Source: Palleniella muris
GTDB taxonomy: Bacteria > Bacteroidota > Bacteroidia > Bacteroidales > Bacteroidaceae
DNA length: 64,000 bases
Assembly: GCF_004792655.1 (NCBI RefSeq)
Contig: NZ_SRZC01000012.1
Coordinates: forward strand, 43,839 to 107,838
Direction of reading: 5' to 3'
Shown: in pieces, positions 16,426 to 23,081 of the stretch
Position numbering within the stretch: the first letter of the stretch is position 1
How the letters are laid out: each line of letters begins with the position of its first letter
Notes under the pieces: generated by a model
What the model was told of the DNA's origin: nothing
The model's database searches: none
Seen by the model: only the letters and a program-made list of their open reading frames with translations
Program-made: the position numbers and the translations under genes

Positions 16426-17741
16426 AAATTCAAGTTGAAAAATGCGTTATCGGAGCTTTGCTGATAGACAGCAACGCATACAGCGAGATTTCCGATATTT
16501 TATCTACCGATGACTTTGAAAGCCCCGTGTGGAGGGAAATTTACACCACTATCGCAACACTCGCCAATGAGGGGAAAACCGCCGATATGCTCACCGTCGC
16601 ACAGATTCTCACCGGCAAAATTGAATTTATAGAAATTGCATGTATTAGCGAGAGTGTTGCAACATCCGCCATGGTAAGAGAGCACGCTTTGCAACTCCGA
16701 GAAATATCGGATAAACGGAAAATATGGCAGCTATGTACAGCACTTGCCGCCGAGGCAAAGAATCCCACTGTTACAGCCGATGAGATACGCGAGAAATTGC
16801 AAGGAGCTTTACAGGAGGGTATACCGGCAGGAGTAAGGAGTTTTAGGGACATTCTCAAAGATGTAAATTCTACCGTTGAGAAAAATCTCGCAGGAGGGGA
16901 GAAAAGCGGCATATCTACTGGCTGGCCTTATATTGACGAAAAAGGCAGGTTTAGACTTGGAAACCTCGTGATTATTGCCGGTGACACATCTCAGGGCAAA
17001 ACCGCCTTTGCCCTATCTATCGCGAAATTTGCAGCCTCAACAGGAACACCAACAACCTTTTACTCACTGGAAATGACTTCACAGGAGCTGGGTACGCGCG
17101 TAATATCTATGCATTCAGGCATCAGGTCGCTTGATATAGCAACGCGACCGTTGGCTGAACATGACATAAAAAAAATTGATGAGGCTGCCACTCGCTTGTG
17201 TGATATACCTTTGTACATTGACGAGCGTAGTACTTCACGTTTAGAAAACATCATGGGAAGCATAAGGCGGTTAGTGAAGCGTTTCGGTGTACGCTTAGTA
17301 TTCGTTGACTACCTGCAAATACTTGGCATCAGCGACAAGGGAGTTAACCGAGAGCAGCAACTCGCCGATGCGGCACGAAAGTTGAAAAACCTCGCCAAAG
17401 ACCTGAATATCGTCATTGTGGCACTCTCGCAACTAAACCGCAACATTGAAAACCCAGAACCGAGCAAAGACCGTGTAAGGGACAGCGCGCAGATAGTTGA
17501 TGCGTGTGATATATTGCTTATGGTTTATAGACCGGAATTTTACGGGCGGAAATACAGCGGAGAATACGCAAACGTGGATACACACAATACGGCGCAGATA
17601 AAGCTGGAAAAAGGGCGTAATATGGGTGTAGGCAGCTGGATATGCGGTTTTGTGCCGGAGCTGACAATGTTCTATCCGCTCGACCGTGTTCCATATATCA
17701 CAGAGGAGAAGAAAAAAACAGGGTATTTCGCGAACATATAG
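16410..17741 (+). CDS. DnaB-type replicative DNA helicase of the element
   Basis: 443 residues. An N-terminal DnaB-like domain (KCVIGALLIDSNAY...) is followed by a RecA-fold ATPase with Walker A GDTSQGKT (191-198), Walker B RLVFVDYLQI (about 296-305) and the SQLNR motif 4. It is therefore a hexameric 5'-3' helicase. Its presence means the element can direct its own replication after excision. It is shorter than the host-type DnaB. The DUF6291 neighbour is its probable loader. Confidence 0.93.
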   Translation: MVEKVEIQVEKCVIGALLIDSNAYSEISDILSTDDFESPVWREIYTTIATLANEGKTADMLTVAQILTGKIEFIEIACISESVATSAMVREHALQLREISDKRKIWQLCTALAAEAKNPTVTADEIREKLQGALQEGIPAGVRSFRDILKDVNSTVEKNLAGGEKSGISTGWPYIDEKGRFRLGNLVIIAGDTSQGKTAFALSIAKFAASTGTPTTFYSLEMTSQELGTRVISMHSGIRSLDIATRPLAEHDIKKIDEAATRLCDIPLYIDERSTSRLENIMGSIRRLVKRFGVRLVFVDYLQILGISDKGVNREQQLADAARKLKNLAKDLNIVIVALSQLNRNIENPEPSKDRVRDSAQIVDACDILLMVYRPEFYGRKYSGEYANVDTHNTAQIKLEKGRNMGVGSWICGFVPELTMFYPLDRVPYITEEKKKTGYFANI

Positions 17742-17903
17742 TGCATTATTTGGCGCGCGAAGGCTGTTATACGCACGGCAGGGCTGCAAAAGTAGTGTTT
17801 CTTTTGCTTCTAACAGCCTTTTAAGCCAAAAACCTGCAACTTATAAGAAGCGCAGAGAAAAATGTCCTAAAAGGAAAAACAACACAAATTTAAAATTAAA
17901 GTT

Positions 17904-18530
17904 ATGACAGAAAAAAAGATTTATACAGACACAAAGAAAGTCGAAAATCAGAGAATTTACAATAAGAAATACGCTGAGGCTGTCAATGATGCGCTGGAGA
18001 ACCTGAAAGAGCTGGGAGTGACCCTTTCCACGGATGCAGAGATAGTGGAGTTTCTTTCATCCCTTGATACAACCATTGCACGGCAGGAGGAGAAAGCCCG
18101 TGCGGATTTTGATGCTTATGTAAGCACCTTGCCCAAGTCTATACAGGGAAGTTTCAAGTTTAATGGTGACGGCACAGCAACGGTTATCAGGAGTGCCCAC
18201 ACACATATAAGGCGTGCTATAAGCCCACAAATGGAGAATTACACACGCGTTGATAACGGTCGGTGTGTGTTTGATGAAGAGTGTGAGGAAAAGCTGGTTA
18301 AGGCGTGTTCTATCTATTCAAATAACCCGAAAGCAGAATATCTTTGGCAGCGTGCGCAGGAGATAGCCGACAGCCTCAACACATTCGAACAGGACATAAA
18401 GGCCGCAGGATGCACATTTGCCGCCGTGGGGATGTGGCAGCGGTTTATTGGCATGATAGAGTTCAGTGGTGAAGAGTATTTTGCCAACCCCACCGCCATT
18501 TATCAAACCAACATCAAGAAAAGAAAATAA
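17904..18530 (+). CDS. Hypothetical protein of the integrative element
   Basis: 208 residues, unrecognised, predicted soluble. The N-terminus is helical with many charged residues (DTKKVENQRIYNKKYAEAVNDALENLKELGV). A central segment has TVIRSAHTHIRRAISPQMENY. No catalytic motif seen. It lies 160 nt after the helicase and is followed by a terminator (18554-18592). As the last gene it is the most likely place for an accessory or cargo function, but nothing in the sequence shows one. Confidence 0.7.
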   Translation: MTEKKIYTDTKKVENQRIYNKKYAEAVNDALENLKELGVTLSTDAEIVEFLSSLDTTIARQEEKARADFDAYVSTLPKSIQGSFKFNGDGTATVIRSAHTHIRRAISPQMENYTRVDNGRCVFDEECEEKLVKACSIYSNNPKAEYLWQRAQEIADSLNTFEQDIKAAGCTFAAVGMWQRFIGMIEFSGEEYFANPTAIYQTNIKKRK

Positions 18531-18553
18531 TCTGTTTTCCATATCTATTGTTT

Positions 18554-18592
18554 GGGGAGTGACTCACTTTGTTTGGGTTGCTCCCCTTTTTT
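18554..18592 (+). terminator. Terminator at the right end of the element genes
   Basis: GGGGAG (18554-18559) pairs with CTCCCC (18581-18586), with partial pairing inside, followed by T6. Confidence 0.7.
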
Positions 18593-18742
18593 GAAAAAAG
18601 AAAAAAATATTTTTGAAGGTAGCATTTAATATTAGCGCACGAAAACAGGGGGCGGGGTGTCAGCCTCAACACCGGTAAAAAGCAGATAGGGAATTTTAAC
18701 GGATACTACACACATTTTGCAGATTGCTTGCATTTTGTTTGT

Positions 18743-18773
18743 TTTGTAGTCTCACAGAAAATTTGTACCTTTG
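18743..18773 (+). promoter_or_regulatory. Strong promoter with no protein gene downstream
   Basis: TTTG (18743-18746), 19 nt, TACCTTTG (18766-18773). It drives only a short region ending in a hairpin terminator. Confidence 0.75.
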
Positions 18774-18779
18774 CAATGA

Positions 18780-18828
18780 ATATTTAATGTGGCGGTTGTA
18801 AGTCGGGAGATTTGCAGCCGCTTTTTAT
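18780..18828 (+). ncRNA. Candidate short RNA near attR
   Basis: Predicted transcript of about 50 nt beginning after the 18766-18773 box. It ends in a 12-bp hairpin (18792-18803 with 18810-18821, loop CGGGAG, some G-U pairs) and T5. No open reading frame of useful length. It sits between the element genes and attR and could be a counter-transcript or regulator; its function is unknown. Confidence 0.5.
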
Positions 18829-18856
18829 GTGTCAAAAGCAATTAGACTTTGATTAA

Positions 18857-18878
18857 GTCACCAAAAAGTCACCAATTT
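18857..18878. repeat. Two tandem GTCACCAAAAA-type repeats (right arm sites)
   Basis: Match the three copies at 12712-12744; orientation is the same. Confidence 0.7.
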
Positions 18879-18932
18879 GCTTAAAAGAAAAATCGTAAAT
18901 ATCTATAATTTAGACACTTACGATTTTACACA

Positions 18933-18946
18933 GTGCGCCTGATAGG
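18933..18946. other. attR, within the 3' end of tRNA-Leu
   Basis: GTGCGCCTGATAGG, identical to 12569-12582. Confidence 0.85.
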
Positions 18947-19015
18947 ACTCGAACCTACACGTCGCAAAACACCAGATCCTAAGTCTGGCGCGTCTACCAA
19001 TTTCGCCACAGGCGC
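18934..19015 (-). tRNA. tRNA-Leu (anticodon UAG)
   Basis: 82-nt minus-strand gene beginning GCGCCTGTGGCGAAATTGG. Acceptor stem GCGCCTG / CAGGCGC; anticodon stem-loop CCAGA-CTTAGGA-TCTGG gives anticodon TAG. A long variable arm is present, as expected for tRNA-Leu. The CCA end is not encoded. The 3' end serves as the attachment site of the adjacent element. Confidence 0.95.
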
Positions 19016-19026
19016 GAAAGTGGACA

Positions 19027-19034
19027 CAAAGGTA
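19027..19034 (-). promoter_or_regulatory. -7 box of the tRNA-Leu promoter
   Basis: The minus strand reads TACCTTTG 12 nt upstream of the mature tRNA 5' end. Confidence 0.65.
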
Positions 19035-19180
19035 CGAAGAAAATGGCAGACTGCAAAACCATATTGGGGTTATAGGAGAATAATTACATTTTCTTAACAA
19101 CAAAAAGAGGTATTTCCAATAACGTATAGAGGATGTTTTAATAATGAAGAAGGACAAGTCCAACAACGAAGAAAAACAAT

Positions 19181-19211
19181 GTGCAGAACCGAAATGACGA
19201 CGGTTCTGCAC
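19181..19211 (-). terminator. Terminator after the NfeD/SPFH operon
   Basis: An 11-bp perfect stem (19181-19191 with 19201-19211) with a 9-nt loop; T-rich on the minus-strand side. Confidence 0.85.
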
Positions 19212-19282
19212 ATTTATTCTGTATTATACTTCTGCCTTCAACACCGTTAAGCAAGTAACAGCGTAAGGATTTCAGATATGCT

Positions 19283-20236
19283 TTACTTGCCTTCCTTGAA
19301 CAATTCCTTGATTCCACCGATGGAACCGAGGACATTAGTTGCTTCGTAAGGCAGATAAACAGTCTTTGTCTTGTCACCCTGCGCAAGCTCCTCCATCATC
19401 TGTATGTACTTCTGAGCAAGGAGATAGTTGGCAGGATTGGTACTCTGCCCCACAGCCTCGGTAATTTTCTGTATGGCGATGGCCTCTGCTTCTGCCTTGC
19501 GGATGCGTGCCTGTGCCTCACCCTCGGCACGCAGGATAGCCTGTTGCTTGTCAGCCTCAGCACGATTGATGATAGCCAGTTTGTCACCCTCGGCATGGAG
19601 GATAGCCTGCTGCTTGTCAGCCTCGGAATTAAGGATTGTGGCACGCTTGTTACGCTCAGCCTGCATCTGCTTCTCCATAGCCTGAAGCACAGACTCCGGC
19701 GGCATGATGTCCTGCAACTCCACGCGATTGACTTTCACGCCCCACTTGTTTGTTGCGTCATCAAGGACGGCGCGGAGCTTAGTGTTGATTGTGTCGCGTG
19801 ATGTCAGTGTCTGGTCAAGTTCCAGTTCACCGATGATATTTCGCAATGTTGTCTGCGTCAGCTTCTCAATGGCGTTTGGCAGGTTGTCAATCTCGTAGAC
19901 AGCCTTGAACGGGTCAACAATCTGGAAATACAAAAGTGCATTAATCTGCATCTGTATGTTATCCTTCGTGATTACATTCTGACGGTCAAAGTCATAAACC
20001 TGCTCACGGAGGTCGATGGTAGACGAGTAGATATAGCGTCCCCGGCGCAACGCAATGATCGGTTTTGCACGGTCAATGAACGGGATGATGACATTCACAC
20101 CCGGTGAGAGTGTGGCGAAATACTTGCCGAGACGCTCGATGATGCGGGTTTCTGACTGCGGCACAATGACAAGTGCGTTCTTGGCAAAAAGAGCCACCAG
20201 GATTACGATGGCTACGATAACATAGATTCCTACCAT
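19283..20236 (-). CDS. SPFH/stomatin-family membrane protein (QmcA-like)
   Basis: 317 residues. One N-terminal transmembrane segment (residues about 3-25). The SPFH/band-7 domain (about 25-190) begins ALVIVPQSETRIIERLGKYF. A long Ala/Glu/Lys-rich coiled coil (about 195-265) has two near-identical EADKQQAIL segments. Such proteins form large oligomers on membrane microdomains. It lies 60 nt downstream of nfeD-type gene on the same strand; NfeD partners commonly bind SPFH proteins. A hairpin terminator follows. Confidence 0.93.
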   Translation of the reverse strand: MVGIYVIVAIVILVALFAKNALVIVPQSETRIIERLGKYFATLSPGVNVIIPFIDRAKPIIALRRGRYIYSSTIDLREQVYDFDRQNVITKDNIQMQINALLYFQIVDPFKAVYEIDNLPNAIEKLTQTTLRNIIGELELDQTLTSRDTINTKLRAVLDDATNKWGVKVNRVELQDIMPPESVLQAMEKQMQAERNKRATILNSEADKQQAILHAEGDKLAIINRAEADKQQAILRAEGEAQARIRKAEAEAIAIQKITEAVGQSTNPANYLLAQKYIQMMEELAQGDKTKTVYLPYEATNVLGSIGGIKELFKEGK

Positions 20237-20296
20237 ATTATTATAATGTTTTTGGTTATGATTCCGCCCAGTATGGTCACGGGCAATAAAAGTTTC

Positions 20297-20755
20297 TTAC
20301 AATGGAGCAACAGTTATGATTATGCTGTCACGGGAGACCACCTTCACCCTACTGCCTACAGGAATAGTCATGCCGTCCTGCGACTGCGCTTTCCAGTCAT
20401 CACCGTCTATCGCCACTCTGCCGTAGCCTGTGCCGGTAATCTGCTCGCTTACGCGCCCTTCCTTGCCCAACAGTGCATCTGCATTGCTCACTTTCTCATT
20501 CTCTTTCGGGTGGAGATATTTCTTTATTATAGGGCGGATAAGGAAGATGCTCACTGCCGTGGCAAAGGCAAACGCCGACAACTGCGCAACAAAACTGTCC
20601 GTAAAGAATGACACAAGGAAACTCAACAGTGCTCCGCAGGCAAAGCAAAAGACGTACAACGTGCCTGTGAGCAACTCGATAATAAGGAAAGCAACACCCA
20701 CTACTATCCATAAAGCCCAGTCAAGAGGGACATTTCCGATAACAAGATCAATCAT
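20297..20755 (-). CDS. NfeD-family membrane protein
   Basis: 152 residues, the short form of NfeD without the serine-protease part. Two to three transmembrane helices (about residues 13-32, 35-55, 58-78) are followed by an OB-fold NfeD C-terminal domain (LLGKEGRVSEQITGTGYGRVAIDGDDWKAQ, then VGSRVKVV). First gene of the operon with the SPFH protein. Promoter on the minus strand at 20879-20910. Confidence 0.92.
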   Translation of the reverse strand: MIDLVIGNVPLDWALWIVVGVAFLIIELLTGTLYVFCFACGALLSFLVSFFTDSFVAQLSAFAFATAVSIFLIRPIIKKYLHPKENEKVSNADALLGKEGRVSEQITGTGYGRVAIDGDDWKAQSQDGMTIPVGSRVKVVSRDSIIITVAPL

Positions 20756-20878
20756 ACTTTCTCTTAGGTTTTTTAGTTTGTTATTAGCTTTCTTCTCCGA
20801 CCTCTACATGCATCAAAGGCATCCAATCATAAAGATTCCAACCATGCTGTCAAGGCAAGAGCATTGGTAAAGTTGTTG

Positions 20879-20910
20879 CAAAGATAATGCTTTTTTCTGA
20901 AAAATGCAAG
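20879..20910 (-). promoter_or_regulatory. Promoter of the NfeD/SPFH operon
   Basis: The minus strand reads CTTG (20907-20910), 20 nt, then TATCTTTG (20879-20886). The rest of 20756-21083 holds only this promoter and the terminator at 21021-21067. Confidence 0.6.
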
Positions 20911-21020
20911 GATTTTCATGTTTTTACGCATCATATTAATATTATTTCTTTTTCCATCCTTACACCTCTTGCAGGCAGTGAAATGATCAAAAGGCAATCA
21001 ATCAGGAAGGTTACAACAAT

Positions 21021-21067
21021 CAAAATGGGGCTGCCGGACAACATAAAAAGCCGACAGCCCCATTTTG
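21021..21067. terminator. Bidirectional-type terminator downstream of the aquaporin gene
   Basis: 17-base arms with one mismatch (21021-21037 with 21051-21067), GGGGCTG core, A/T tracts on both sides. Ends the aquaporin transcript (minus). Confidence 0.8.
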
Positions 21068-21083
21068 TATCGTAGAATGAGAA

Positions 21084-21725
21084 TCATTTCTCTTCCGAAC
21101 CGATGCACCGCCATACCATTGCGGAAACGGCAGCACCGAGGAATGGACCGACGATGAATATCCAGAGGTCTGACAATGCCTGTCCGCCCTCAAACACCGC
21201 CGGAGCGATTGAGCGTGCCGGATTTACAGATGTACCTGTATAACGGATGCATACAAGATGAACCAGCACCAGTGAAAGTCCTATTGCCAATCCCGCAAAG
21301 TTTCCTGCGCCTTTCTTCTCGTCTGTTGTTCCAAGAACTACAAGCACGAACACCGCCGTGAACACAATTTCCGCAATGAGTGCCGACGTTACAGTGATGC
21401 CCTCCTGACACATGTTTGCTCCGGTACCCTCAACAGCCGAATTTGAAGTGAGCACCCAAAGAATCGCAGAGCCGATGAAGGCACCGACAACCTGGAACAG
21501 CATGTACATGCCAGCATCTTTCGCACTGATACGTTTGGTGAGCAAACAGCCAAGTGTAATCGCCGGATTGATATGGCACCCGCTTATTCCTCCAATAGCA
21601 TACGCCATAGCGACAACAGAGAGACCAAAGGCAAACGATGTCGCCATAACTCCGGCAGCATCACCGCAACCAATCAGCACAAGCACCATTGTGCCAACCA
21701 TTTCTGCTAAATACTTTTTCATCAT
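21084..21725 (-). CDS. Aquaporin (MIP family, AqpZ-like)
   Basis: 213-residue water channel with six predicted transmembrane helices. Both half-helix motifs are intact: INPAITLG in the first half and VNPARSIAPA in the second. The selectivity-filter Arg follows the second NPA (NPAR), and the small residues around it fit a water-selective AqpZ type rather than a glycerol facilitator. Monocistronic with its own terminator. Confidence 0.95.
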   Translation of the reverse strand: MMKKYLAEMVGTMVLVLIGCGDAAGVMATSFAFGLSVVAMAYAIGGISGCHINPAITLGCLLTKRISAKDAGMYMLFQVVGAFIGSAILWVLTSNSAVEGTGANMCQEGITVTSALIAEIVFTAVFVLVVLGTTDEKKGAGNFAGLAIGLSLVLVHLVCIRYTGTSVNPARSIAPAVFEGGQALSDLWIFIVGPFLGAAVSAMVWRCIGSEEK

Positions 21726-21798
21726 TCTTAGTTATTAAGCAAAAACTGACAAAAAATACGTTATTTTATCTCTATATTTCTAACAAACAATGAATTTA

Positions 21799-21831
21799 TT
21801 TTGGTAATTACAAGAAAATTACATATCTTTG
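21799..21831 (+). promoter_or_regulatory. Promoter of the 21923-22420 gene
   Basis: TTTTG (21799-21803), 20 nt, TATCTTTG (21824-21831). Confidence 0.7.
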
Positions 21832-21922
21832 CATAAGACCAACTATATCTCGACAGTTCGGAACAAGCCCAACTGCCATCGGCTTGTATTATGTTAGTCA
21901 GAACCTTATAATTTAAGAACAA

Positions 21923-22420
21923 ATGAAAAACTTCATATTAGGTATAGTCAGCAGCTTAATAGCATCTGGCTTGTATTGGGTACTAACATCAAAATTAGTA
22001 TGGACATACTCCATGCAACTATGGATATGGCTTTTACTTACCCTCATCTTATATTTTGCATATAAATTATGGAAATATTTTATGTTTCAATATAAATTAC
22101 ATTGTGTGCTTTCAGAATATAAAGAAGGTAGTATGGGTGATTCTTATCTCTATACATGGGAATATAAAAAGAGCAAAGGGAATTATAGCGTTTATGGGTA
22201 TGAACCGTATTGTATTCGTTTAAAATATGATGTTAAAGAAAATCTTTCAAAGTCAAATACATTCATTTGCGGACATGATGTTCCAGAAGATACGCTAAAA
22301 AGATTCATACAGCTAAATATTGTATGCATGATGAATAAAAAACTACAGCCTACTATATTCCCAACCTTAGAATATCTAAATTATACACAAGACTCGTCTA
22401 AGCATGGTATTATACATTAA
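21923..22420 (+). CDS. Hypothetical membrane-anchored protein
   Basis: 165 residues. Two N-terminal transmembrane helices (about 5-25 and 32-51) precede a soluble domain rich in Tyr and Lys (KEGSMGDSYLYTWEYKKSKGNYSVYGYEPYC). No family recognised. Clearly lower GC than the neighbours, which suggests horizontal acquisition. It has its own promoter. Confidence 0.7.
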   Translation: MKNFILGIVSSLIASGLYWVLTSKLVWTYSMQLWIWLLLTLILYFAYKLWKYFMFQYKLHCVLSEYKEGSMGDSYLYTWEYKKSKGNYSVYGYEPYCIRLKYDVKENLSKSNTFICGHDVPEDTLKRFIQLNIVCMMNKKLQPTIFPTLEYLNYTQDSSKHGIIH

Positions 22421-22495
22421 TTTGTCCCTCATGTTTACACTATAGATTGTTATTATCAAACTCAATATATAATAAAATCACATACTTACAATATA

Positions 22496-22972
22496 ATGAG
22501 AAAACATCTTTTATCAATGCTCATTCTTGTTGCATTCGCATTGAATGCCGATGCACAGGTGAAGAAAGTCTATGACGAAACCATTGACCCAATGGTGCAG
22601 ATTGACAACGCTGTGATGAAAGCCAGGCAGGAGGGGAAATACGTTGTCTGTCAGATTGGCGGCAACTGGTGTCCGTGGTGCCTGCGCTTTGCCGACTTCA
22701 TAGAGAAGGATGTGGCGGTGGCAAAGGTTGTTGCGGACAACTATGTCTATATACATGTGAACTACCCTCGCAGGAAAGCACCGACAGAACTGCTTAAACG
22801 CCTTGGAAATCCAGGACGCTTCGGTTATCCCGTCATGGTTGTACTGAATGAAAAAGGGAATGTAATCCACATTCAGGACAGCTCTTTCTTGGAGGAAGGT
22901 CAGGGCTATGACCAAAAGAAAGTCCTGCGCTTCTTCAATGCTTGGACGCCAAAAGCAGTAGAAGGAAAATAA
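22496..22972 (+). CDS. Thioredoxin-family protein, exported
   Basis: 158 residues with an N-terminal signal peptide (LLSMLILVAFALNADAQ). The thioredoxin-fold active site is WCPWC (GGNWCPWCLRF), two Cys separated by two residues; the family (thioredoxin_7, DsbD-gamma-like) uses it for periplasmic disulfide reduction. A later cis-Pro-like segment is FGYPVMVVL. Followed by a strong terminator, so it is probably a single gene. Confidence 0.88.
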   Translation: MRKHLLSMLILVAFALNADAQVKKVYDETIDPMVQIDNAVMKARQEGKYVVCQIGGNWCPWCLRFADFIEKDVAVAKVVADNYVYIHVNYPRRKAPTELLKRLGNPGRFGYPVMVVLNEKGNVIHIQDSSFLEEGQGYDQKKVLRFFNAWTPKAVEGK

Positions 22973-23013
22973 GTTAGCCACTGTTTTTACGTTTTGCAAA
23001 AAAGTAAGAAGCA

Positions 23014-23057
23014 AAGAGGTCACGATTCGCATAATAACGAATCCTGACCTCTTTTTT
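23014..23057. terminator. Terminator between the thioredoxin-like gene and tex
   Basis: AGAGGTCACGATTCG (from 23015) pairs with CGAATCCTGACCTCT (to about 23052), with one bulge, followed by T6. Faces the convergent tex gene. Confidence 0.85.
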
Positions 23058-23081
23058 AGTCAACAAAATTATTTTGCTATC

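Larger units (their letters stand above)
12569..18946. mobile_element. Integrative element in tRNA-Leu, about 6.4 kb
   Basis: Bounded by a 14-bp direct repeat (12569-12582 and 18933-18946) that is the 3' end of the tRNA-Leu gene. It encodes, left to right, a tyrosine integrase, an unknown protein, an excisionase-like HTH protein, a 60-residue protein, a replication-initiation-type protein, a DnaB-type helicase and an unknown protein. Short GTCACCAAAAA repeats lie near both ends. There are no capsid, terminase, relaxase or conjugation genes. It fits a phage satellite or a small replicating integrative element; which of these cannot be decided from sequence alone. Confidence 0.85.

Noticed and set aside
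18918..19211. Minus-strand open frame covering tRNA-Leu
   Set aside because: It reads through the tRNA gene; the tRNA explains the sequence.
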